The notes under the pieces are model-generated. The model was not told the DNA's origin, searched no databases, and saw only the letters and a list, made by a program, of their open reading frames with translations. The position numbers were made by a program, and so were the translations under genes. Positions 14,101-24,284 of a stretch of 64,000 nucleotides of DNA are shown here, in pieces (position 1 is the first letter of the stretch; every line of letters starts with the position of its first letter). Origin of the DNA: Corella eumyota (Eukaryota; Chordata; Ascidiacea; Phlebobranchia; Corellidae); the NCBI GenBank assembly GCA_963082875.1, contig OY720098.1, forward strand, positions 992,001 through 1,056,000, written 5' to 3'.

Positions 14101-14107
14101 GGACTAA
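8158..14107 (+). CDS. Paralogue B: low-complexity acidic protein with conserved C-terminal signature
   Basis: I do not recognise the family. The model has 14 coding exons: 8158-8240, 8826-8879, 9097-9252, 9558-9731, 9963-10049, 10554-10649, 10805-10867, 12475-12555, 12676-12723, 12794-12915, 13156-13245, 13402-13464, 13580-13618 and 14100-14107. They total 1164 bases, 387 aa, in perfect phase. The first nine introns are phase 2 and the last four phase 1; many exons end in TCAAG before the donor, giving Asn/Asp-Ser-Arg. The start MEQPSSSSS matches the start of paralogue C (GSQPS, EEI-EL). The C-terminus holds EISVHEELEFDVHPYG followed by a Trp-Glu-Glu-Phe, Gly-Gly-Thr-Thr-Pro-Phe tail, shared with C. 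No signal peptide, membrane span or enzyme motif is seen; the protein is probably disordered. It lies between paralogues A and C. Confidence 0.78.
8271..8514 (-). mobile_element. tRNA-headed SINE
   Basis: Reverse copy in the first intron of paralogue B, complete at the head (GTGGTGTAGCGAGTGTTCTT and CCACGCTGCCGG) with an internal deletion and a shortened 3' end. A further degenerate + fragment follows at about 8556-8716, with GGGTTCGAATCCCAC and GCAACTAGAGACTGGG. Confidence 0.8.
10868..12474 (+). other. Long intron of paralogue B
   Basis: This 1.6-kb AT-rich intron holds no recognised gene or repeat. It sits at the same place as the 1.68-kb intron 18955-20631 of paralogue C: both precede an exon encoding Ala-Glu-Asn-x-Leu. 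The shared position and size support common origin. Confidence 0.6.
13770..14036 (+). mobile_element. tRNA-headed SINE, old copy
   Basis: Head GCATGGTGTAGTGGTTAAAA, B-box GGGTTTGATCCCCACTGC and a diverged body (AAGACTGGGACAGGGTAAC) lie in the last intron of paralogue B. Confidence 0.8.
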
Positions 14108-14944
14108 CTATTGAAAGAATTTGAGGGTTCTAAACTAATAACAACTTAACAATATTGGTGGCCACCTACAACTAGTTATAATTATAAAATGTTTAAAGTC
14201 AATGAGTTATGTATATAAAGTTTTAAAATGCTTTTATTGATGATTGTATTTTATTAATTAAAATGTTATCCTAAAATAGGGTAAAATTGTGTAAAAAGCT
14301 CTCGCTAAAAAAAATGTTTTTTTTTTCAATTTTTAAAATGTTGTGTTTAAATAATATTTAAAAATGATTTTTTTTTGTTAGTAGTTATTTTGTTAATAAC
14401 TTTTTATAATAGATTTGGTATAAATCTGTAAATTGCACTTTGTAAAATTTTTAACATGTTTTAACATTATCAAAGTTTTATTATAAATGCTTTTTTTTTA
14501 TCATGTTGATATTTTAAAAATACCAGACTGGTTTTCAGTTTTAATAGAAACATATCATTTATTGTTTCATTATTATAATCAGTATTTAAAATATATTAAC
14601 ATTTATATTTATAAAAGCCAATTTTTAAAGTTTTACTGTTTTATGATTTTAAATTTATAATGTTTATCAAATTTTTATTGTTTATTAGCAAATTAGTTTT
14701 ACTTAAATTTTTTTAAAAAGGTTGCAACTATTATTTTGTGCCTAAATTTTTACTAAAAATTCATTAAATAAGTTCAAATTTATTTTCAAAAATTCAATTG
14801 TGCTTTTAGTTGTTTTTTAGATGATTTTGCCAATTGCTTGTAGTCTTTATGTTTAGATAACTTTTATACTTAAAATTGCTTGTAGTTATGCTTTAAAAAA
14901 TAAAATATACCAAAAAAAGCTTATTCATAAGTTGTGTTTTGTTA
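14108..14944 (+). other. 3'UTR of paralogue B, duplicated at paralogue C
   Basis: Non-coding. From about 14480 to 14940 it matches 22985-23480 downstream of C, including TTTTTTTATCATGTTGATA, GATTTTGCCAATTGCTTGTA and an AATAAA at 14899-14904 followed by ATATACCAAAAAAAGC. The conserved AATAAA suggests that the transcript ends here. Confidence 0.55.
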
Positions 14945-15205
14945 ATAAAAAATAATACTACCACCAGTTTAGGTTTGGAAATGTAGCACAATTAATTTGT
15001 ATTAACACTGGTTTTGGTATTTAACCATTACAGCATTACACTGTTAGGTATTATTTATTCTATTAATGTTACTGGTGCATAGAAAAATTAAAATAGTAAA
15101 AAAGGATACTTGTTCTAATGACATATTTATTGTACAGATTTTTGGTGGAATATTTTATGTTTGTTGATGAATAATTTGGTAATACATTCACAAATGGTGG
15201 TGGTA
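14945..15205. repeat. Duplicated 3'-flank block, copy of 6743-7012
   Basis: Second copy of the block downstream of paralogue A, sharing the same motifs in the same order with few differences. Confidence 0.8.
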
Positions 15206-15260
15206 AAATGGAATCATTTGTATATCATTGGTTTTTTATTAAGTTTACACAGATTATATA

Positions 15261-15596
15261 TGTATATATTTTTATCCTCAATGTGGGAGAGTCGAATGCG
15301 CGACTATAACATAAAGTAATCCAACTCAGTCTCGAGTTGCCCGTGGCAGTTTGGGATATTATAGATTATAATTGCCCGGTAATTATGCTGCTGATTAAGT
15401 GCTGGCTCAGCAGGAGTTTATACCGTTTATAGCACCTTACCCAAGATTGGAGCCACGACTTGCTACACCACATGAGAATATGGGTTTTATTTAAAAGGCA
15501 ACTCAAAAATGGGTCGGAGTAGCAGATTTTACTCTACGTTCAGGTCGCGCCTTCGACCTTTTCATATCAAGGATAAGGATATATACAAAAAAAGAA
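15261..15596 (-). mobile_element. Two SINE fragments in opposite orientation
   Basis: 15261-15457 is a reverse SINE body without its tRNA head. 15458-15596 is a forward tail segment (GGGTCGGAGTAGCAG to AAGGATAAGGATATATAC). The arrangement looks like one SINE inserted into an older one, as at 24378-24686. Confidence 0.7.
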
Positions 15597-16491
15597 TGAT
15601 GTAACAAGCTGGTAAAAAAAATTAAGAAGTCACTTTTGTGATATTGTGTCGGGTTTGGTGACCATGCTATAACATACTTAAAATCTTTGTGTAATCATTA
15701 ATACTTTTGGCATGTTTTAAATCATTAAATTGATTTTGTCATTTTTTCCCGTCGCATTGTTGTAATATTAATTGTATATCGTATTTATTATTTACTTTTA
15801 TCAATGCGCGAAAAACCAAAATAAAAAAAAGTGTTGCCAAATATTTTCTAAATATATATTTTGAAAAAAATTGGTAACACTTAATTTTTACCTGTATTTA
15901 TTTTTTATAGTTTATAAACACATATATATTTTTTATTCAATGCTGTTTGTATCATTTTTAAGCTTGATACTAATATAAGGTAAAAAAGATGTCAAAAAGT
16001 TGAGCGAACAGGTAAAACCCCTGTTTTTGTACCTAATTTTTTTTTCTCTTAAAACATCACATGATCGATTGATTTTTAAATAGAGAAAATTGAATATGAA
16101 AATATATTTAGTCAAAAATTACTATCTAGGTAATTTTTGTCGCGTGAGTTTTTTTCGTTAGTTATTTTTTGCTCAATTTTTTTTTTCGTTTTAATGGAAT
16201 GATGAAGTACATATACTATATTACTGTATTGCGATCGTCTTACGATTACGTAGTTAGGTTACCTTCGGCCATTTTGTATCGTACGATTGCTCTTTCTGTT
16301 TTACTATTGTACATGACCCTGAATTTATTTTGTTAAAGACTATTACTGGCGATAGTTATTAAATTGCGATTAATTTTAAACAAAAATTATATTTTAAATA
16401 GTTTGTAATAATTCTAAGTACTATTTTATTAATTATGTATTATCATAGGTAGAATATATTTAAATTTTATATTGTTAAAATTAAATTAGTA
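15597..16491 (+). promoter_or_regulatory. Upstream region of paralogue C
   Basis: No gene is recognised. A short inverted pair (AAGTGTTGCCAA and TTGGTAACACTT) flanks about 30 bases at 15829-15882. The interval 16200-16320 is richer in CpG (GCGATCGTCTTACG) and is the likeliest promoter area. Confidence 0.35.
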
Positions 16492-19400
16492 ATGTCAAAT
16501 CACACATTGTCAGGTAGTCAGCCAAGCTGTGAGGAAATTTCAGAATTAGAATCACCGAAACTAATGCAAGTTTTATTAAGTTTTTGTAAGAATAATGACA
16601 ATTGTTTTGACACTGTAAAAAATGCTTTAAAATTTATACTTTTATTTTTTTATTAACTGAATTACTTTGTAATTGTTGATTAGGGGTCAGAGTTTAACAG
16701 ACGAGCAATCCATTGGGCCAGAAATAGAAGATAATTCAAGGTCAATTCAAGGCTTTGGGTTAGATTTTTTACTTTACTTTTTTAATTAAAAAAAGGGATT
16801 TACACAAAGGCTTCTTTAGTTTATTTTTATGGTTTTTTTTATCAATGTGACTTTAAACAGCAGTTTTTATCATACTATGAACAGAGGTAGGGTACAAAAT
16901 GATAAGAGAATCAACTTATTATTTTCACATATTTAAATGTTTAAAAATTTCCTAAACATTTTATTTAGTGTGTTTTTGATGCTTATTTGATAATCAATCT
17001 TTTTTTTTGTATATATCTTTATCCTCGATGTTGGAAAGTCGAATGCTCGACTTAAACATAGAGTAACATCAGTAACTCCGACCCAGTCTTGAGTTGACTT
17101 TGTCAGTTTGGGATATTATAAATTATAATTGCCAATAATTATACTGCTGATTAGGTGCTGTTTATACCGTTTATAGTGCCTTACTCAAGGGCGCTACAGC
17201 ATGAGGGTAGGTGTAGTGTGGTGTAGCAAGTGTTCTTACCACTACACCACGCTGCCGGTATCTTGTTTTGCATTAGGTAATTTGGTGTTTATGATCCTAA
17301 CTTAATAAGATTTTAACAATAGTTAAACCTATGTTCAGAGGTACTACTTCTGAAGAACCCGGTAGTCCTGCAGAAAATTCGGAAAGGTTAGATACAGATA
17401 AACCAGGAGGCTCAAAATTGGAACAAAATTCAATCCATGATTCAAGGTATTCTGTTATTTTTTATCTACAAATAACAATTCAGTTATTTTAAAATTTTGT
17501 TGTAAAAGAATTATTGATAACTTTTTGTGTATAAAAATGGTGTAAGTGCATAAAAATGTGCATAAAAATGGTGTACTTTTTTTGTAGTAAACTTAATTTG
17601 AAACTGGTTCAAAGTTCATTGAAACAGCGCAGCAGTAATTCCAATTTTTCACTGGGCGCTAAAGCTTATAACAAAGGGTATGGTATTATAAATTATCGTA
17701 TATTTTTGATCTATCATTATACTTAAATTTGAAAGGCCTTATTCAGACCTACCCCAAAAAATGAAAATATTCATTTATAAAAACAGATAATTTTTAAAAT
17801 TTTTTTAATTTTAAATAACAAGTTAAATTGGGATTGTTAAAAAAAAATTCGATAATTAATTTTTTCTTTGTTGTGCTTGGTCATGGGGTTGTTTAGTGAT
17901 TCATGGGAAATTACCTGTTGGTTAATATTTCTCTTTGTTCATTAGATCAGACAACAAAAAGCTTTATAACCTTACTTTTAATGTATCAGTGTTTTTTAAA
18001 TTTAATTTTTGTGCGTTTGGACATAATTTAAATCATTACAATAATAAATATGACAATAATGTGTTGGGAAAAAAATGACAAAATTAAATAAACGATTTAA
18101 AAAATATGCCTTAAATAATAATGTTTAAATAGGGTTTTCATAGTATTTTGCTTTTAATTGTTTTTTTAATTAGTTACTAAACAATAAATAACTTAACTTT
18201 ATATAAATATGTTAACTTTTATCTTCAAAAATTATTTTGTTTATTGTATGCTTTTAATTATGAAAACTTTTATATTTTTCTAGAAGTTTTTCGGTTGGTG
18301 TTAAAAATGAATCAACAGTTACAGCTTCTCCATCGAACCAGCCAGGCACTTCTATTTGTGATCAACCACCGCCAAGTTTACGTAATTCAAGGTAATTTAC
18401 CATAAACAACCATTAAAATACTGTTAGAATGGTGTAATGGTGTTAAGTTGGTACTATGGTGTTAAGTTGGTACTGCAACATGATGTAGTGGTAAGAACAC
18501 ATGAATTCAATCCCTACTGCTCTCATGCTGTAGCTGAGCCAGCGTTTAATCAGCAGCATAATTATCAGGCAATCATAATCTATAATATCCCAAACACAGG
18601 CAACTCGAGACTGGGTCGGAGTAACTGTTGTTACTCTATGTTTAGGTCGTGCATTTGACCTTTCCACATTGAGTTAAGATATATATAAAAAAATAAAATG
18701 ACAATTAAATTAAAAAAATCAATATTTGCATTTTGTAACTCTTTTTTTTAATTAAGGCATGCATGTGTGCCAATGGGTTTATAACATTTTTTGGTACAAA
18801 CTTGCCATTAGGTGACACATAAAAAGTACCATAAACAGGTTGTTGTTATATTTGATATTATTCTAATTTTTTTTTTCAGAAACCCATCTTCCCCACCCAG
18901 TTCTTTGGATTCTGTTCAGCAACCTGCAAAACCAAATAACCAGGAACTTATAAGGTAATTTATTTTCATAAATGTTAAGTTTTAATTTGCAATGTTATTT
19001 CAAAATTGTTAGCAATTATGTCAATTTAAAATTTAAGGTATTTTATATATCTGTTTTTTTGGGTTAGTTAATATATTTTAAATAAATACCTAAATTCCTA
19101 CATAGTTAATCAATTTTTGGTAAAAGATTTAAATATGACAATTGTTATATTTTAACATTATGTTTCAGAAAAAATTGTTACGTTTTTAATTTTTTCTAAT
19201 GTATAGCATAAACTTGACTAGGCTATAGGATAAAGCTGTTTTGGTGTGTTTACTCTGATTAAATATGACCCTTTAAGATTGATGTAATGTTTTATTAATA
19301 AAGTAGTTCTAATTCAATATAAATGATTTCATTCAGTTAGCAAACAATAAAATAAAAGTAAAACTGTGTACTTAATAATGTTGCAACATGTACTAAGGTG

Positions 19401-22400
19401 GTAATAATGTGATTGAATTTCCTCTTAAACAAATTTTAATTGTTTTACAAAAACATTAAAAAATAATTTTAAATTCAAGTTAAAAAATTAACATAATTAG
19501 CCCTTAAAAAATTTTTAAATAACAAAAACAAAACTAAAATTTGATTAAAAATTTCAAATTTAAACTTTGATTTAATGGTAGTTAATAATTAATGAATGTT
19601 AAAATTTTATTTCTGTTCTTAAATAAAACAAAGAATTATTAAAATAATATTTGTTATGTTGTAGTTGGGTTTTTAGACTGTGATATTCAATACATTGCCA
19701 TTAAACCATGACTATTATATTCCTTTGTGTTGCAATTTATAAGTTACGCTATATAATAATAAATTGTACACTTATAAACATCCTAATAACAATTTCCAAA
19801 TTGTTAAACTATGTTAATATTTATAATAAATAGTTTTAAAATATTAACTTGAAATGGCCTGCTTACAACCTTGCTATTTGTAAATATTAAATCAATATTA
19901 GGCGTATTAGTAGTGTGTTATAATCCTAATTAAATAAATGAAAATATTAACATATTTATAAATGTTGCGGTAAAGGAATACATGAAATATAAAAACTTCT
20001 TCAAGGATAAGTAAGTTAGTTGGTGGGTGTTGCTATGTTATTTTCTCACAAAGTTTTAAAAACACTTTATGAAAGCACATTCAATCTTTTGTTAATTTTG
20101 CATTTGGTGTTTGCATGTTAAACCGTTTTTTTTTCAATGGGAACAATTTAAAAAAAACGATAAACGAAATGATTTTTCACAGCACAGTTCGTGAATGGTA
20201 AACTTACTAACATGTTTTTTCAACTTTGTCGTTTTCAGGGGTTGGGTTGCTTTGGCCTGTAGTTTGTTTAATAAATATTAGCTTTTAATTTTAAAATTTA
20301 GCTAAAAAAATTATTATTAAATTATTTTTGAAAAACTAAAAATAATTCAATAAAAATTTTGTGCATAATATGGAACACATATTTTTAATAAATAATGTTG
20401 AAAGACTACTAAGAAATAATAATTCTATCTATGTAAGACTTAAACAAGATTTTATATTTTAATTAAGAAGGGTTAAAATATAAATGTTGTAAAAATTTAA
20501 TTTATTGTGTTTTATGTTGTCAATAAATGTTGTTGGTCAAAAATTATCTTATATATTTATTAAGGATTTTAAAACAATTTTAATTATTTTTTTGAATTTT
20601 ATTAACAACTAATTCATATTTATTATTTTAGTGAACTTGGTGTAGCTGAGAATAATTTGCTTCAACATTCAAGGTAAAAAAATCCATTTTTGTTATAAAA
20701 ACAATTAAAAATATTTCATCCTAATTGTAGCAAAAAATTCCTATTTTTTTGTTATATATTTTTTGTGCTTAGTCGTGAACCACAGGCTGAAGGTATCTTG
20801 TCAGAAAATAATGAAATTCACCAAGCTAAAAGGTACACACCACAAATAGCATTTATTTTATTAATTTTTTAAAATTATTTCGAAGGTACACTTTATATAG
20901 AAATATCTATTAGCTTTTAATTTAAATTATTAAGATTTTTAATTTTGATTAGATAATAAATTATTTTTAACATTAATAATTTTTTTTTGCTATTTAGGTA
21001 TAGGAAAATGTACTTTGTTAAAAAATTGTGTTTATATTAAATTTAATTATTATTGTGACTTAAGTAAGTATAGTTTTTCATTTTCAAAAAATATTTTTAA
21101 TTTTATTATTGTTAAAAGTATCTGTTATATTATTACCTTTAAAGTTAGCAAAATTTTTGGTACCCTGTCTTATTTATTTTAAACTATCGTCCTACTAATT
21201 CAAATAAAAATTATTCAGCTGTTTATTTACAGGTATAAATTAGTTTTGATGTTTTTTTACAGTTAATAAAAGTTTTGCTATTTTTACACAGGCCAAATCA
21301 CCTACCATTACAAACACAACACTCGTTGGGTGAAAACCCGCCAGAAGGATTTTGTTTGGATCATGTGCCACCTGGAGGACTTTCTAAAGACGAGGAGCCA
21401 CTAGAAGAACCTCAAGTAGATGGGGATCTTCCAGAAGGTACTGCTATAGATAGTGGTCCTCCAGAAGAATCTTGCTCAGATAGGGATCATTTAGAAGAGC
21501 CTTGTTTGAATGGGTATCTTCCAGAGGGTCTTTCTATAGTTAGAGATCTTACAGGAGGCCCTTCTATAGATGGTGAGCCACCAGAAGACCCTTCTATAGA
21601 TAGTGAGCCCCCAAAAGACCCTTCTATAGATGGTGAGCCACCAGAAGACCCTTCTATAGATAGTGAGCCCCCAGAAGACCCTTCTATAGATAGTGAGCCC
21701 CCAGAAGACCCTTCTATAGATGGTGAGCCCCCGAAAGGCCTTTTCCCAGATACAGTTCATCTAGGAGGTACTTCTTCACCTGATCTTTCTTTAAATGAGG
21801 ATTCACCACTAACATCTTGCTTACATGTAAATGAGATTTCAATAAATGATGTTCGTAAATTGGTGAATCAAGGTATGAATAAAAGTTTAATTTTTAATTA
21901 AATTTGTACCAAGTTTTAAAGGGCCACTTGAATTTAAAATATTAATTGTAAACTGCCATCTTTCATTGTGCCCTATTTTATTTCATGAGTGTTCATTTAA
22001 ATTTAATTTATTTTTAAAGATATATGTTCGGTTGCATCTTCGTCTTCTGAAACTCCTCGGCCTCTCAGTGTCACAACAACCACTAGCTGTCAACCTAACC
22101 CAACCAATAACTTGAACCCAGGTTCGGAAAATCATAATACCCAACCACAAGGTCCCCTCAATCCAAGACCAAATGAACCAATCATTACAATGCCTACTAG
22201 TGATGTCATAGGTAAATACATTGTATGTCATGATGTCTAGTTTTTATTTGTTTATTTTTATTTTAAGTTTAGTTAATTGTTAATTTAAATTAATTTAGAA
22301 ATATCTGTTCATAATGAGCTAGAATTTGATGTCCATCCTTATGGAGCAGAGCCTTATTTTGGTGAGTAATATTCTTGATTTTTTAAAGAGTAATTCTTTA

Positions 22401-22584
22401 ATTTTAACATTTTATTTTTGGTGTATAATTTTGAAATTTTGTTTAAACCTTATGATTTTTTTTGCAACTTAAATAATGTATTTATTTATTGTTTATAATT
22501 TAGTAATTTATTCATTTTAAATATGTAAATTTGTTCTGTTTTATAGACGAATGGGAGATGTATAGAGGCACGACTCCATTTTAA
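16492..22584 (+). CDS. Paralogue C: low-complexity acidic protein with SIDGEPPEDP repeats
   Basis: Same unrecognised family as A and B. Exons are 16492-16565, 16684-16740, 17339-17446, 17588-17677, 18284-18391, 18880-18954, 20632-20673, 20773-20832, 21292-21872, 22020-22211, 22299-22361 and 22547-22584. They total 1488 bases, 495 aa, in phase throughout. Exon 1 only fits if intron 1 uses a GC donor (AAT then GCAAGT); phase and alignment with B both require it. The early exons are 2-2 phase and often end in TCAAG. Exon 9 encodes a decapeptide repeat (S-I-D-G/S-E-P-P-E/K-D-P, about six copies, 21560-21740) and a Ser-Ile-Asn-Asp-Val/Ile motif shared with B. The C-terminal exons repeat EISVHNELEFDVHPYG and end in RGTTPF. 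The terminal intron of B is absent. No localisation signal is seen. Confidence 0.78.
17008..17258 (-). mobile_element. tRNA-headed SINE
   Basis: Reverse copy complete from tail (TATATCTTTATCCTCGATG) to head (CCACTACACCACGCTGCCGG), with small internal deletions, in intron 2 of paralogue C. Confidence 0.85.
18474..18693 (+). mobile_element. tRNA-headed SINE, internally deleted
   Basis: Head ACATGATGTAGTGGTAAGAA, a shortened middle, then AACTCGAGACTGGGTCGG and the tail. It lies in an intron of paralogue C. The two opposite-strand open frames over it are incidental. Confidence 0.85.
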
Positions 22585-23480
22585 ATGCATGGAGAACCTA
22601 AATGTAAAAAAAACTAAAAATATAAAACAAAAAAAGATTTTGTTTTAGTAATAGATTTAGTAAAATCTGTAAATAGCATTTTATCTTAAAACTTTTTGGT
22701 TTGAATATAACCAAAATATAAAATTTATGAAGTTTATTTTTTAATGCAGTTATGTCTAATATTCTATTTTGTTGTTGCATGCAGATCCACTGGGTCACAG
22801 TAGTTTATTTTTCTTTTGTATCCGTGTATTTGTATCGATAAAATATAGCATTAACATATACTGTTGGATGACTATATTGGTGTTAAATCAGTAATACTGA
22901 ACTCTTGTTACTTCTTGGATAAAATTGGCAAAATCATTTTCTGTATATATGCTTTTCAAATCAAATTTTTTTTTATTATAAATGCTTTTTTTTATCATGT
23001 TGATATTTTAAAAATACTTAAACTGGATTTCAGTTTTTATATACAAGTTAACATAAACGCATGTAATGTTTTATTATTTATTTTAGTGAAACTAATATAT
23101 TAAAAATTTTATTAATTACTTAGTATCAAATTTTTTGGTTAACTTACAATGAAGTTTTACTGTTTTATGATTTTAAATTTATGATGTTTATCAAATTTTT
23201 ATTGTTTATTAGGATATTAGTTTTACTTAAATTTTTTTTAAAAGGTTGCAACTATTATTTTGTGCTTAAATTTTTAATGAAAATTTATAAAATAAGTTCA
23301 AATTTTTTTCTTCAAAAATTCAATTGTGCTTTTAGTTGTTTTTTAAATGATTTTGCCAATTGCTTGTAGCCTTTATGTTTAGATGATATTTTATGCCTAA
23401 AATTGCTTGTGGTTATGCTTGAAAAAATAAAATATACCAAAAAAAGCTTATTCATAAGTTGTGTTTTGTTAATAAAAAAA
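22585..23480 (+). other. 3'UTR of paralogue C
   Basis: Non-coding, with the 22985-23480 portion duplicated from (or to) the 3' flank of B. AATAAA at about 23426-23431 lies in the same context as in B. The open frames at 22598-22798, 22864-23103 and 23181-23369 are low-complexity and not conserved as proteins. Confidence 0.55.
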
Positions 23481-23926
23481 AACTTCAATAAATATTTTAT
23501 TAAAATAAATTATACTGGTTAGTAAACTATACTTAAAAAAATTTATCTTTAACTGCAAAGTTTATTTTTTTGACAGCATAAAAAAAATGTTGACATTAAT
23601 TCTGATATAACAACTTATTTTAATTCCCCATTTTTATTCGTTCATTTTCTCAGGGGTTAAATTTAAAGTTTCTTCCATTTTTTGCCCCCCATTTTTCTAC
23701 CTTATGTTTTCCTCATTGCGTGTTCATAAAAATTTTATTTACGATCGTTTGCGGAACTACAGACGACATTTCACTTCTGTTTTTTGTTTTACGTGATTAT
23801 TTTCTTCCAAGTTTTATTCAAATATGAGTTATGACCGTTGTGTTTAAATTCTTAAACTAAAAGTAACATTTAGGTAACTAACTTTGTTTTTAAGTCAATT
23901 CATGTAACAGTATACAGACTGACAGA
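23481..23926 (+). promoter_or_regulatory. Spacer and probable NFX1 promoter
   Basis: No gene is seen. The segment 23640-23830 is pyrimidine-rich with scattered CpG (TTACGATCGTTTGCGG) and lies about 0.5 kb upstream of the NFX1 start. The boundaries are a guess. Confidence 0.3.
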
Positions 23927-24176
23927 CCAGTCTGGAAAGTACGGCACTGTGCACGCACGAGATTTTTTTTATTAAAAAAAATGAACGCCTGGAATTATTG
24001 TTTTGCACGCCTGGTTTTAAAAAAAAAATGTGCACGCGCAGTACTGACGCCAAAAACACGCTAACATAAATCACGCGTGCACGCCTAGACCGGAAATTTT
24101 GGTACGCGTGGTCACGCATTTTTTTAAGCTTGCACGCACGAGATCTCGTCGAAAACTGCACTACTTTCCAGACTGG
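23927..24176. mobile_element. hAT-like MITE with 8-bp target duplication
   Basis: The terminal inverted repeats are CCAGTCTGGAAAGTA at the left and its inverse ending CTTTCCAGACTGG at the right. The direct repeat CTGACAGA flanks it at 23919-23926 and 24177-24184, an 8-bp target duplication as made by hAT transposases. The inside is far richer in CpG and GC than its surroundings (CACGCGTGCACGC, TGCACGCACGAGAT), with inverted subterminal repeats and no coding capacity. It ends about 109 bases before the NFX1 start codon. Confidence 0.85.
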
Positions 24177-24284
24177 CTGACAGAACAAAGGTAAAATTAT
24201 ATGTTAAAAAAACTAAATAAAAATGATGTTTTTTTTAGGTTAGACCTTTCAATTAAGTTTGCTTATTTGTTAAATAATTGGGTA

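Noticed and set aside
18437-18667. Short frames on both strands
   Set aside because: They lie on a SINE in a paralogue C intron. Similar SINE-borne frames at 5420-5665, 8137-8376 (beyond exon 1), 27144-27341, 31611-32003 and 56808-57005 were rejected for the same reason.
21491-21760. Minus-strand frame with a repeated decapeptide
   Set aside because: Antisense shadow of the 30-base coding repeat in paralogue C.
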